DNA of 64,000 nt. Origin: Pyrrhosoma nymphula (Eukaryota > Arthropoda > Insecta > Odonata > Coenagrionidae). Shown piece by piece: positions 36,282-47,999 of the stretch (position 1 is its first letter; every line of letters begins with the position of its first letter). The position numbers were made by a program, and so were the translations under genes. The DNA lies in assembly GCA_963573305.1 (NCBI GenBank), contig OY754338.1:17978192-18042191 (forward strand). Direction: 5' to 3'. Below the pieces are notes generated by a model that worked only from the letters and a program-made list of their open reading frames with translations, had not been told where the DNA came from and did not search any database.

Positions 36282-37696
36282 GTTTATTTATGCCGTCGAA
36301 GATGATGAAATGATTTCTTAGGTTCCATCCGACGAACATAGTATTACAACTATTATACCATGAGTTCATCTTCACGTAGCACCCCCGCAGGGATGGAGAT
36401 TTCAATCAAAAATATACCTTATTGTCGGGATTGCACTCTTAAGAGAGGAAGCTAGTGCCTGAACCACAACCTGATCCCCATTGATACTATGTTTACTAAT
36501 AATTTGGCTTAGCAATGTCGTTTTTTAAACAACAAATGGATAGTGTCCACGGTAGTAACATTGGTGCTCATAGCATGGAACGATTTATTGAGAATTGAGG
36601 GATGTGCATGCACAGAAATAGAAAAAACGAAAAGGAACTTATTGACATCACCAGACATTAGTGATCCACTTGAGTTAGCGCTGACCTGAAACCTTATAAA
36701 CCTTTCTGTTGGCAATGGTCTTCAATTCTTAGATTCAGAATTTTTAATCTTTCATCCAGTAACCTCTTTCTGGAGGCGGCTACTATCTCATAAAATGCTC
36801 ACAATTTTTAATATTTTAGAACAAACGTCTTTCACTCTTTAAACCTTTGCAAACAAGCTCATATCGTACTCTTATCACTTCGAAACATCTGAAAGTTTTT
36901 GAACCAATTGATGTGCGAACTCGTGATGTCATTTTTCCCCGAGCTACTATAATTTGAAACTTTCGGCGACATAATCTATATGCCCATATAAGGCAGCCAT
37001 CTTCCTTTTATGTTCATGTCATTAATTCTAATATGCAAACTAGTTTGACTCTTACATCTATTCTTTTTCAGTAGGCATGCAACCCATTTGAATAATTCTT
37101 ATATTTTCCGAGTTGTAAAAATATGCTTATTTTACATAGTTTTGTGAATGAATCACCTCAATCCAACACCATTATCCATACCAAGTCATAGGTCGTTCCA
37201 AATCAAAACCATTGGTGTAGTGAAATGCTGGAGTTTTCGGAGATGGTAAGCGACTGATCAGTGATCCAAATCGGCCGAAAATTAAAGTGTATTCCTCATC
37301 AGCAGTCATCAATACGAAGATTGAAGAAAGATCTGAGGCTTTCCAGGAGTATGGTGATGCTGAAGGTTGTTTGGGCTTCCCACCGGGTTAAACTCTCCAT
37401 CTCTGCCGACATATCAGGGGATCAGGGCATGCCCAGATGACGATGGACGACACGTACATAGAACCTTCGGCAGAAATGGTGAGTTGAACCTTGTGGAAAT
37501 CCGAACAGACCTTCAGCAATACGAAGATTGTTTTACAGAGGCCATACTCCTCATTACTCTTCTCTCCACCACTCACTTCATTTCCACATAATTCTACATA
37601 GAAGTGTGAAAGAGAAGTCACTGTGAGGGAGTCGGTGGAATGAGGTAAGCTTCACGAGTATTTACAACAATAGGGGGGGGGGTGAGTCTGCTTTAA

Positions 37697-39800
37697 CCTT
37701 CCGGAAGGCGCACATTTATCCGTCACACGAGCGAGCGCGTTGTATACACAGTACACGAAGACGCTAATAAAGAAAAATTAGGCGTTTTGTTATATAATGG
37801 TTAATTTATCATTGGTTAGATATATTATTTATTTATTTACATAACTGTTCACATTTCACGTGCTTATTTTTTATTATCACATATTTTAATAGCTGTCTAG
37901 CTTGCCGAAGAAACTTGTTCATCGGCGTCTTGTAGGCACAAAAGGCAAATGACAAAGACTTGGTAATGTTTTTTGCTAACGTATTTACCACATGCAGTAT
38001 CACAGTAAAAGTGTTATTTACGCATTGCGTATATCTCCCTCTATTCGTAAAACTCAGCGGAGTTTTTACTTGAGAGTGGTAGTGCTTCAGGTATGCTTCC
38101 AATCGGACGGCGGAGTCAAAACGGTCCATTTTGACACTAAATGCCCCTTTTGAGACCCACGGCTAGATCGTCGCTGAATATTCTTCTTCTATGCTGTTCA
38201 TTATCATACCATACTTATTGAATAGACAAAATCTGAGTTTATGCCAGCAATGTATATTCAAAAAAACAAAAAAATCATGCAAGCGGTGGGCCACGGACTA
38301 CGCACATTTTATCAACTGTGTTTACTGTACCTTTAGTTTCATTGTCATGTGCTATAATTTTTGGTATGTTGGTAGCTGTATTGATGTTATGTGAGTCATG
38401 CGCTGTAGGCATTCAAATGATACCTCTTGAGTCTTGGTAAATATAACACGAGGGTCACGTTTCTTTAGAATCCAAGCAATGAAATATGTGCTTACCTCGC
38501 TTCGTTCGGCAGAAATTCGTGGGGGATTTATTGCATGCTTTTTGGCACCTTCCGATCACTGTAACTTTTATCGTGAGAAGGTATTTAGTTATTGTAAAGT
38601 GTATCAATTGTATCTAATGGCTACACGAGACTTTTGACTATAACTGACGGTGAATTTTATACTTTATATTTTCCATCCATTTGCTGCCCACATTTGAGTT
38701 CTTTATTGCCAGAGTAAAACGATTTTGCGTCACATTGTGCCACACACTCAGGCCATGCCTTGCTGTATTGCTGGGAATGTACTGCAGAAAGCTACATTGA
38801 CGTCTGAATGGATGCAACATTTCTTCGATTGCAATGTAATCACTCGTCTTGTAATCTTTTATGCAGTCACTCAAAAATCAATCTAAAATTGACCGTATTG
38901 CCACGAGTTTCTCTGCATTTCTTGTACCCTTCCTGATGGTAGAATCTTCCACATTGGAGATATTACGATCTCCTATACTTCAAAGCAAATCTAAGTGCCA
39001 CGATTCCACTTCCATCTGAATTACGTAGTTTTAGAATATTGGTATGATGCGGCTATATGTTTTATGCCTACCATAAATGCACTTCTTCTTCATTTTCGGA
39101 GGCTCCTTCATCCAAATTGCAGTACACATTATTCTCATGTACTTAATCTGCTTCACAATCAGAACCATTATTGTCGACGGCATCGTCTTCCTTTTCCTCT
39201 TCCTCGTCGGAGTCCAACAGAACCCTCGAGTTGATACTTCAATTTGGAACACTAATCATTTCAAACTTAGTTTCACTAATTGAAATTGGATTGATGCATA
39301 ATTACATCATTATTATGCAATAAAAAGTGACTCATTCTCTGATATAAATGTAAGGATTACAGGTAAATGTGCTTACTAAGATATGGTTTTCATGTTCACA
39401 GCAAGTCTCCACAACACACGAAAAGTTTGCTTCAGGCGAAAATTATTGCCATGTAAAAATATGAATAGATAATCATTAACTTGCAATATTTGTCGCCAGC
39501 TATTGTAAACAATAAAAAAATTAATATCTTATAGAATAACAATAAGTATACGAACAGATATCGATTGTTCATTGATTCAACGGGCCTCGCAGCACACAAC
39601 GTACGGACTTCACGACGCCTTTCGCTTTCATTTTCCCCAAAATATGCTTCAAAGAAAATAATTTCTACGCACTACGAAGGCAATTTGTACAAATGAGGAA
39701 TAGAAAAGGGTCCCAAGTTGGTCCCATTACGGTAAAAAGGGATTAAAACGCCGAATACCGACCGCTGTGTACTCAGTACACGTATGCCCCCGCCGGAAGG
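37697..39800 (-). mobile_element. Decayed piggyBac-type element with TTAA target duplications
   Basis: 2.1 kb bounded by TTAA at 37693-37696 and 39801-39804. Ends: CCTTCCGGAAGGCGCACA on the left, CCTTCCGGCGGGGGCATA on the right when read inward. Near both ends there is a second inverted block with TGTAC/GTACACA repeats (GTATACACAGTACACG at the left, GTGTACTCAGTACACG at the right). Internal minus-strand coding relics match piggyBac transposase. TTAA target choice is the hallmark of this superfamily. Confidence 0.85.
38638..38874 (-). pseudogene. piggyBac transposase core fragment
   Basis: Reads TSDYIAIEEMLHPFRRQCSF then LQYIPSNTARHGLSVW. This is the conserved catalytic-Asp region of piggyBac transposases ('xxxxAIDEMLxPFRGRCSFRQYxPxKPxKYGIK'), with the usual Asp replaced by Glu (AIEEM). 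The fragment is short and ends at a stop. Other parts of the protein are in broken frames at 37833-38129 and 39031-39252 and cannot be aligned by eye. Confidence 0.75.
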
Positions 39801-40284
39801 TTAAGGGGATGGGGTTTGGGCAAAAGTGAACTGTGTGAGGTTGTTGAGAAGTCAGGTGGAGAAAGGCAAACGGAGGTAATATTTCTTCTCCTGGGCGTCG
39901 GGGATCGGTGGAGAGGGTTACACAAGTGAAGGGAGGGGTTGGGAGATGAAGACGCGCGAGGTGCAATATCCCCAGAGGCACTCGGCGGAAGTCGGGAGAC
40001 CTGAAACGCTTCGGCGTGCTATTGGCGAGGAGGTTGATATAAGAGGGGCAGGGGGGAGGATTGGGGGGCAGGGGTGGGCGGAGGAGCAAAGTGGAAGGGG
40101 AAAATTGTGAAAGGGAACTACGATATGCGAATATTTATACAGCATTCCCATCTTGGAATCATTGAAATGCGCCGTCGACAAGTTCGTAAGCAATATTGAT
40201 ACCTTTGCATGATATTCATAAACATCTGGATGGACACTACTTCTGTTTTCAATATTATTAAGCATTACCTGAATAGAATATAAT

Positions 40285-40700
40285 TTGTATTCACAATTGC
40301 AAAAGGTATTCATTAAGAGAAATAAATATCTACAAAAAGAAGCAAAAACAAGAATATACAAAGAAGTTATCAGACCTTTAATGACACATTCCATGGAAAC
40401 TACAGCACAAACAAGTAAAACAAAAGAGATACTGCCGACTGCAGAAATGACTGTACTGAGAAAACAATGAACAATACAAGATAATATAGGATTTCTAACG
40501 AAAATATCAGAGACCTTTGCAATATACCTCCAATTACAGAATGGACGCGCAAAAGGAAAGAAGAATGGAATGAATACATATCAAGATTGGACGAATCAAG
40601 AATCGTCAAGATGGCAAGGAACCGAATACTATTAGGAAAGACCACGCAAGAGATGGTCCAACAACCCCGGTTAGAAAAGGCAAAACCATAAAGAACAGAC
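40285..40700 (+). pseudogene. 3' fragment of a decayed non-LTR retrotransposon
   Basis: Opens KVFIKRNKYLQKEAKTRIYK, then EVIRPLMTHSMETTAQTSKT and MTVLRK, the end of an RT protein ('KxxIYKxVIRPxxTYGxETxxxTxxxxxxLxxxExKVLRKI'). After frame breaks, EWNEYISRLDESRIVKMARN and a 'GRPRKRW'-like end can be read (about 40560-40690). It is a third, independent non-LTR copy on the plus strand with no upstream part. Confidence 0.75.
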
Positions 40701-42640
40701 AAAAATGCCTTCGAAGAAGAAGAATAATTGCAAAAGGAAAAATTACAAATTCGGAAGACAATGGATGGTGGCTAAATGCATTTTGGCGTACTTCTGCGCG
40801 GAGATGAGAGAACTTGAAAACTGATTCTCTAGTTCGACCTGAAAGACGCCTCCTGTGACGCAGGAGAAAACCTTTGTCATCATAACGCTGACTTGAACTG
40901 GAAGCAGTTGAACCTGATACAATGGGATCCATTCTGGTACTTTTTCCTAATATTTTACGTTATTTATTATCACTGTAATAATTTTATGGGAACCGCCATG
41001 CAATCCTCGGAGGGTAAGGTAATGCCATCTTAGACGTTCTGTCTCCCAAACTCCTGCTGACTATCTCTCGAGAGTTGGCCTGGGAATCCAAGTCAGTAAG
41101 AGCAGAGGGTTGGCCGGGGTTTGCTATATCGAGATGGCAGTGCGGATCTCAGGGTTGAAAGGGTCAGTTTTCTACGTAAACTGGTGTACGTTATGTATGT
41201 AACATACCCGTATACAATAAATATTACTGGGAAATGTTAGCTGTTGTTTTTCCTAAAACCCTAGGTTCTATTGATGGAGACCAAGCGAATTCGGCGTACG
41301 GAAGATGCGCTTAAGCGGGATGCGTCTTAGCTTCTTACGCGACTTATGACAGGTAAAAGAGGTACGCTGGGATTAGCACGATGAAGGAAATTATTAAAGC
41401 GGAACCACTTTTCTTGGCCCAACCTCATTAACTAAGCTCATCGGCTGCTTCTGCTCCCAAAGAAAATGGCTTAGTAAATACGAATGCATATGCTTTATCA
41501 GCAAGGACCATTGCAAAAAAACCATGATTAGTGCCATGAGTTAAAAGTATGTGAGACAAAAGGACATAACCCGGCGTGCGTCGGCATACGCAGCCGTTCG
41601 TTGGCATCGGTCTTGCTGCAGGCTCCTTGCACGCGAGTAGGCGATAAAAAGTGAACATGATGAATTAAGATTCAAACGCAAACTGATGTTGAGAATTTAA
41701 AGAAAATATGATTGAGGATGAGGATAACCGCCATGACTATAACTGTTTTCGTTTCATATCATAGTAATAATCGGTCTGAGTTAGGAAACCTGCATTGTAG
41801 CGTTTTAACCTCCTTCCTGAATTTGTGATTTAACTCCAAGCCTTCACTTAGTATGTATGATTTGCTGCATAATGACCACTAATGTTAGTAAAGAAATGGA
41901 TTGCAAAATTAATTACATAATGGAAATAACTTGAATACACTTTTCACTTATTCAAAACTTAGAAGTGAAGAATTCTGATATTAGTTTTTATCGGGTTCGT
42001 AGTTTTAATCCTTTGCCATATCTTCTTATCACTTATATCGGCTGAAATTTCCTTGCCTTAGGGCGGCAACAGTTGATTAAGCTGTTTGATGCTCTCGAAG
42101 TATAAAAATAAAATTTTATTTGTGTTATTATTGGAGCCTGCTCATGATAGTCAGGGCAAAACTCATGAATAGAAAAAAATTAATCGTAGCCGTTATTTTG
42201 TTTTTTTTTGAGAAGCAAAAATGCTATATCCTCGTTATAAGATTAAATTCTATTCCCCGTTATAAGATTCAACGGTAGAAAAATATTAATAATATCATTT
42301 TAGTAGTACTCATAGTTTTTACAGGATTATATTTCGTTTCAATTGCAGGAGGACAAATTGAAACATGAGTTACTCCAATTCGAGCTTTAAACCGGCTTAT
42401 TGTTTTTCCTTAATAGAGTTTAGTAAAACACTTGCTATTGAGATTTTTTGTCAATGATGAATGTTTATTTACTAAAGCATGATTAGCATACGTATTCTGT
42501 AATTATATTACTAGAAAATTGAACAGATGATGAACGTGGAGAAAGGAAAATATAATTATTATGTACCGTGAGTAACCTCTGACTAAACTACAATAAAATC
42601 ATTAATGACCCAAAAATTTCAGGGGAATCATCAAGCAAGT
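40700..42640. other. Intronic stretch with nothing recognised
   Basis: Lies between the non-LTR 3' fragment and the interrupted non-LTR element. A GC-richer segment at 40980-41180 may be an old repeat but shows no motif. Confidence 0.45.
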
Positions 42641-42693
42641 ATTCTACCAGCTGATTGGTAGGTTCTTGGACAGCTCCCATTTTGTATCCCAAC

Positions 42694-43185
42694 CTAATAG
42701 AAATTGTCTCGCATTCCCTCCCAAGGATGGCCCGCTATTAGATCCCTCTTCAATTCTTCATATCTTCTACCTCTTCTTATTTTGTCCAGAATTCCTATCC
42801 TCTTCCATCCTCTTCCACGCTTCCCCAGTGTTATCCCCTCTATCACTTTCTTCAACATGCCCTTTCCTCTCAAAACCTCCTCCATCCATCTCTTCTGCCT
42901 TCTCCGAACCTCTGCCACAAGCTTCCTCTCCTCTCCAACCATATCCAATACCTCCTCGTTCGTCTTCCTCGCCATCCAGCTCACCTTCTCCATCCTTCTC
43001 CAAACCCACATCTCAAACACATCAAGTGTACGTACATCCTTCCTTCGCATTGACCAAGTTTCCGACCCATCTAGCGTCACGCTCCATATTAAAGTTTTCA
43101 CCAGCCTCTTCTTTACGTCTCTTCTCAGACCCCCCCTCATCCATTCCCTTCTCTTTGAAAATGCTTCTTTAGCTAGCGCAATTCT
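42694..43185 (-). pseudogene. C-terminal tail of the non-LTR element, beyond the insertion
   Basis: Continues the protein after the inserted element: IALAKEAFSKRREW, then RRDVKKRLVKTLIWSVTLDG, SETWSMR, FEMWVWRRMEKVSW and TNEEVLDMVGEERKL. The 'SETWxMR...FEMWxxRRMxKISWxxxxTNEEVL' block is the well-known tail of arthropod endonuclease-reverse transcriptase elements. It ends with HPWEGMRDNFY and a stop at 42694, with a short 3' UTR to about 42640. The plus-strand open frames over the same bases are only its antisense shadow. Confidence 0.88.
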
Positions 43186-45125
43186 GCATCTGCAGGGCTA
43201 TTCTCATTTTCGGGGCCATACGTATGGCCGGCCGTAAGTTTCGTATGGCCTGACCCGAAATTACGGCCTACGTCGATTCCCATCTCGAGGGGCCATATCG
43301 TATGGCTCGGCCATAAGTCTTAACGCCGATTTCACTGGTGAGTATGAGAATCTTTTGCGGTACAGTACGTTGAAATGCTTTAAAATCACTACCAGCGCTA
43401 CTGAAAGTGTCATTTTTGCGGCAGTTACTGGAAGTATATCGAAAAAAACGGACGATCGCTAAGCACAATGGCGAAAATCGTGGTAAACAAACATAGAGCT
43501 CTATGTAAACAAACCTAGACAAACGTTGTGGAATTTTTGTTGACCGGAAAATATCTGAAAATGGAAGGAGCGGAGTAAGTTACCCGTTGTTAATTTTTTC
43601 TTAATGACATTTAGTGCTATTTAAATCCATTAATAAGGTGTTCGAAGAACGCGTTTTCCATTTGCTCGAGGTGCCGACAATCATTGTGCTTTGCGTGCTT
43701 CTACGACGTGCTTTGCGAGATTCAATGTATATGATGTTTGTTCTACGATGACTATCATCAGAATCATGCAAATGATAAACACAGATGTAACATAAGTGGT
43801 TAGGTAGTGTACTGGCCTTCCACATCCTATTCTCGTGTACGAATTGCAGAGCATTCCGAAATTCATTCTGATCCTTGCGTGTAATGTGGATTACACCATG
43901 GTGCAGTACACCGTCCTTCAGATGGGACGTTAAACCAGTTAAATCGTGGTCCCCTTGGCACCATTCGTAAATACTAGGCTAATGCTGATGCCGGGTTTTT
44001 ATCCACCCTTCATCCTATATGTTCCCAATCCCTAGCATTACATTCCCAATGGAAGCATAAGTGTTTAGGGTGGATTTCACCCCCAATCATTTATTCCAAT
44101 GCCATTATTTTGTCCCCATCCCTAGGTATGATAATTTATAATCGCAATAATTAACAATATATCTTTTAGTATAAAAAAGAAATATATAACGGCGCTTGCT
44201 CCAATCCTTACCCTGTTAACAACTCCTTAATTATTTTTTAAATTGCCTAAGAATATTTTTCAGTGTAGTCACCTTGATAAGAACTAAGTATATAAAAATT
44301 AAATCAACAAAAACCTACTAAAATATTGTCAGTGATCGGGATTTGATCGCATGAACATCCCGACCATAGGCCAGCACCTTATCCACTGGGCTATCACGAT
44401 GCCTGCGTCGATTGCTGCTTCACACGAGTTACATATCGCAACATGCTATTTCTAAGATTTTTAGATGCTATTTTCTTTAACAATTACGGTGTCGTCTCAC
44501 TTCGGCATATCGAATTAATAATCTTTAACTACAGGACCAGATATTATGAGCTCGATTGGCCACCCGACGGTCGTATTCTCCCTTGTCATCAATTTGGCGT
44601 TGTGACAGAAAAATCTTGTCCCTGGCAGCATATTACTTCCCCGAAAAACTGCCCTCGTCGAAAGTATTGGAAGACGGAACAAAGTTCCGAAAGAGATTTA
44701 TTAGGGAAAGGGGCAAAATTCAGGAATAGATGCATAAATGATGCATCGTGGTAAATGTGAAAAAGAATGTTACTTAGATTGCAATTGATAACTTCGCTAT
44801 GCGTGGCTATAAATTAGAGAAACCTTATTTTTCGTCATTTTGCTAACTTAGGTCAATAATCTGGTATATTTATAACAGAACAAGATCAATAATTGATGCG
44901 CAAAATCAATTTATAACTCCGAGGTGGGCAACTCTTTTCGTATGGCCCGTCTTATGTCGGCCTCCGAGGCAGGTCATAATATTACGGCCTTCGGGCCATA
45001 CGTACCGCCCGACTTATGGCCTTTTGCTCGGATGGGAATCGCTCGAAGCCATACGTATGTCCCGAGGCCGTAGTTATGGTCGATTTCGACTTATGGCCCG
45101 GCCATACGATAATGGGAATAGCCCT
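43186..45125. mobile_element. Terminal-inverted-repeat DNA element inserted into the non-LTR element (hAT-like ends)
   Basis: About 1.94 kb. The left end begins about CAGGGCTATTCTCATTTTCG; the right end read on the minus strand begins CAGGGCTATTCCCATTATCG. Both ends then carry several GGCCATACGTATGGCC-like palindromic blocks (43220-43320 and 44937-45115). The host reading (KDIC before, IALAKEAF after) rejoins across it, which proves a younger insertion. CAGGG...CCCTG ends suggest hAT. The flanks are CATCTG on one side and CAGATG on the other, which is not a clean target duplication. I see no transposase. The interior holds a tRNA-like SINE head (44330-44405) and AT-rich DNA. Confidence 0.8.
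44328..44406 (-). repeat. tRNA-like SINE head inside the inserted TIR element
   Basis: Plus strand GATCGGGATTTGATCGC, then CACCTTATCCACTGGGCTAT, i.e. A and B boxes reversed. It lies within the 43186-45125 element. Confidence 0.5.
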
Positions 45126-46319
45126 GCAGATGTCCTTACCACTAAACCCATTCTCCTCAAAAATACTACCCAGATATGTAAACTGCTCGATCTGATCTAT
45201 CTTCTGCCCTCCCACCCTTATATTCAGCCCCGCCTTCTTATTTCTAGAAAATGTCATTACTTTCGTTTTCTTGTGATTGATCTTCATCCCATACTTCTTG
45301 CACTGCACCTCTAATGCATTCACCATTGACTGCAACCCCTTGGCCGACTGACTAACCAATGCTTGATAATCTGCAAATCTCACTGATTTCATCAGCTCCC
45401 CTCCTACCTTTATTCTTACCTCCTCCTACCCCCATGCCTCCATTACTATTTCTTCTGAATACACGTTAAAAAGCAACGGCGATAGTAGTTATCCATGCCG
45501 CTTTCCCCGTCCTATCGTGGCCCATCCCGATTCACCATTGGCTACTCTAACCTGCGCCGTCTGGTTCATATACAAATTCCGAATCAGACGCCTGTCCCTC
45601 CAGTCGACCCCTAATTTCTTCAACACTCCCATTAATTTCGTCCAGTCCACCCGATCAAACGCCTTCTCGAAATCCACGAAGCATGCAAAAACATCCTGCC
45701 CATACTCTAGATTTCTTTTTACTAGCATCCTTATCACCGCATCTCGCGTTCCCGTCCCTCTCCTATACCCGAACTGGTCGTCACCCTTTCTGTCATTCAT
45801 TTGCCTTCTTTTCTCACCTTCTGTTCACAATTTTCAGAACTACTTGGCTGCGTGGGATATTAAGCTTATTGTCGTATAGTCTTCGAACGTTTTTGCCTTA
45901 CTCTTATTTGGTAAAGGAGTTAGTACAGTCTTCGCAAAGTCTTCCGGCCACACTCCATCCTCATAAATCCTATAAATAAGCGCAAAAAGTTTTCCTCTTC
46001 CGTTCTTCCCCATGATCTTTAAAATCTCTGCAGGTATGTCATCTATTCCCACCACCTTATTCCTTTTCATGTCTCGAAGAGCTTTTTCGATTTCGCTATC
46101 TAGGATACCTGGTCCGATGCCGTCTCTGTCGATATCGTCTTCCCTTTCTACATCTAACATATTGAGCCTTATTTCTTTACCATAAAGCTCTTCAACATAC
46201 TCCTGCCACCTCTCCTGGATTTCTTTCGGTTCTACGATCACATTTCCTGTCTTGTCTGTTATCGTTGTAATTCCCCTTCCCTTATTACCACCCGTCAGTT
46301 CCTTTACTTTCCTATACAA
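45126..46319 (-). pseudogene. Reverse transcriptase part of the non-LTR element, with damaged catalytic motif
   Basis: The first part (46319-45840) carries YRKVKELTGGNKG and then KAKTFEDYTTISLISHAAK, the usual 'DYR.ISLISHASK' entry to RT with R changed to T. After stops, 45800-45489 gives DDQFGYRRGTGTRDA and CFVDFEKAFDRVDWTKLM; the Asp residues of motif A are present. At 45392-45126 the catalytic box reads RFADYQALV, where FADD would be expected, so the second catalytic Asp is Tyr. 'YLGSIFEENGFSGKDIC' follows, and then the reading is cut by the insertion at 45125. It is clearly inactive. Confidence 0.88.
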
Positions 46320-46331
46320 TGAATCTGCTCT

Positions 46332-46740
46332 TCACTCTTTTAGGTATTTCTCTAACGAGTTGATCTGTTCTCTCCACCACGCCTCTCTTGCTTTCTTTGT
46401 TTCTCTTTTAATCCTGATATTTATTTCTCGGTATTTTCTCTTACCTAGCTCTGAGTTTACGCTCTTCCATTTCCTTCTCTCCTGCATCTCCCATATCATC
46501 TCCTTCGTGATCCACGGTTTTCTAATTTTAGTTGCACTGACTACGCCTACCGTTGATTTCGCCGCTTCTACAATTCCATTTTTCAGACTTCCCCAATCAC
46601 CTTCCACTGATCTAACTCCATGATCCTCACTCATTATCTCATTCACCTTCTCTCGGTACTTCTTCTTCATTGCCCCTGTTAATGCCTCCGTATTCCACTT
46701 TCGTAACTCCCTTCCCATTCTTATCATTTTCAGTTTTACC
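46332..46740 (-). pseudogene. Linker between endonuclease and RT of the non-LTR element
   Basis: Lysine- and arginine-rich segment (RKWNTEALTGAMKKKYREKV, later TKEMIWEMQERRKWK and KKAREAWWREQINSLEKYLK). It is typical of the stretch between the endonuclease and RT in these elements, where the 'K.W.T.E....' and 'R...K...W' patterns recur. It ends at a stop at 46332, and the next segment continues in another frame from 46319. Confidence 0.75.
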
Positions 46741-47643
46741 CGACATTTCATTACTAATAAGTTGTGGTCTGTATCTGCATCATCTCCTCGATAAGTATGC
46801 GAGTTTTTAAAACTATTCCTGTATCTGTGACGAACCATTATACCTATAATTTATCTGAAACCTATCTCTGTCTCCCGGGTTTTTCCAGGTGTACCTACGT
46901 CAAGGATGATGTCTGAACCAAGTATTTGTAATTTGTACTAGGTTATTTCTACGGCAAAACTCCATAGCTTTCTCGCCGCGGTCGTTTCTCCTTCCTAGCC
47001 CGCAATCGCCCACCTACCGCCCATCTCTTCCTTCGCCCACCACCGCGTTCTAATCCCCCATGACTACCAAGTGCTTTATCCCAGGTATCCTACCAATTAT
47101 TTCCTGTAGCTGACCGTATACCCCATCTACCTCCTCCTATTTATGATTAGAGGTAGGCATATAAACCTGGATTATAACTAAATTCGTTGGATCTTCCTTT
47201 AAGTCCACGATTATCCTATCACTCACCTGTTCTGCATATATTACTTTTCTACCTAGTTTTCTATTCAATACGAATGCAACCCCGCGCTGACTTTCATTCC
47301 CTCCACTATAAATTACTCCATAGTCATCGCTCCAGTAGTCCCCACCATCCTTCCATCTTACTTCACCCAGACCCATGATGTCTACACCCACCCTCTTCAT
47401 TTCTTGTTTTATATTCTCTAGCTTCCCCGCCCTCAGCATAGTCCTAACATTCCACGTGCCTATTCTGATAGTTTTGTTCCTCTTCTTTATCTTCTTTTCC
47501 TCTCCAGCTACTGCGTCTGAGCAAGGATTTACTTCGATGACGACCGCAGGGGCCTTGCTCCCACCGCTGCCGGGCACGACACCCGGCCCTCTGGGCGGAG
47601 TCCCGTAGTTGCCAGAATTCATTATCATTTGAGAACTGTCCAT
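46740..47643 (-). pseudogene. Endonuclease (exonuclease-endonuclease-phosphatase fold) part of the non-LTR element
   Basis: Starts MDSSQMIMNSGNYGTPPRG. The endonuclease motif IRIGTWNVRTM is at about residues 60-70, followed by VDIMGLGEVRW (the catalytic Glu of motif 'E.RW'). 'RGVAFVLN' and 'IIVDLK' follow, then 'IQVYMPTS'. The frame breaks near 47137. The domain resumes in another frame, where 'MVRHRYRN...DADTDHNLLVMK' at about 46838-46740 supplies the SDH-like end (here TDH). This nuclease nicks target DNA to prime reverse transcription. The frame break makes it non-functional. Confidence 0.85.
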
Positions 47644-47999
47644 AATTTCAAGTTTTTTGTTTTAATTGAGATATTATTACGTGGCCTTACTCAATAGTGT
47701 TTTTTACGTGACACCATCACTTCAGAGGCCGCCTCACTGAGGTACAGACGCTTCGCGGACTACCATTCGTCTGTCACCTAAACTTCGACCAATCTGGCAT
47801 GGGTGACCCTACCAGGAGCATTGCTCCCGCCAGTGAATCTCTAGGGATCATCGGAGCACGCAAGCCGTTCCGACAAGGTTGTAGTCTAAGGAAAAGATTC
47901 AGGGGAATAGAAGGTGAAAAAGTTAGTGCAGATGAATTGGTACAACCTGCTCATTTTCACTTCGCGCCTTTAAATTGGGTGCACTGCAAGGGTTTAGTC

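Larger units (their letters stand above)
42640..47905 (-). mobile_element. Dead non-LTR retrotransposon (APE-type endonuclease plus RT), split by an inserted DNA element
   Basis: Reads 5' to 3' from about 47905 down to about 42640. The 5' leader (about 47905-47650) is GC-rich and contains the phrase GGTAGGGTCACCCATGCC on the minus strand, like leaders I know from arthropod elements of this type. Next come the apurinic endonuclease (47643 to about 46740), a linker, reverse transcriptase (about 46250-45126), and the C-terminal tail (43185-42694). Several stops and frameshifts break the frame. A second transposon occupies 43186-45125. The clade within the non-LTR elements is not resolved. Confidence 0.85.

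Noticed and set aside
42666..43237. Plus-strand open frames of up to 177 codons
   Set aside because: Antisense of the non-LTR C-terminal coding on the minus strand. The minus frame carries the known family motifs.
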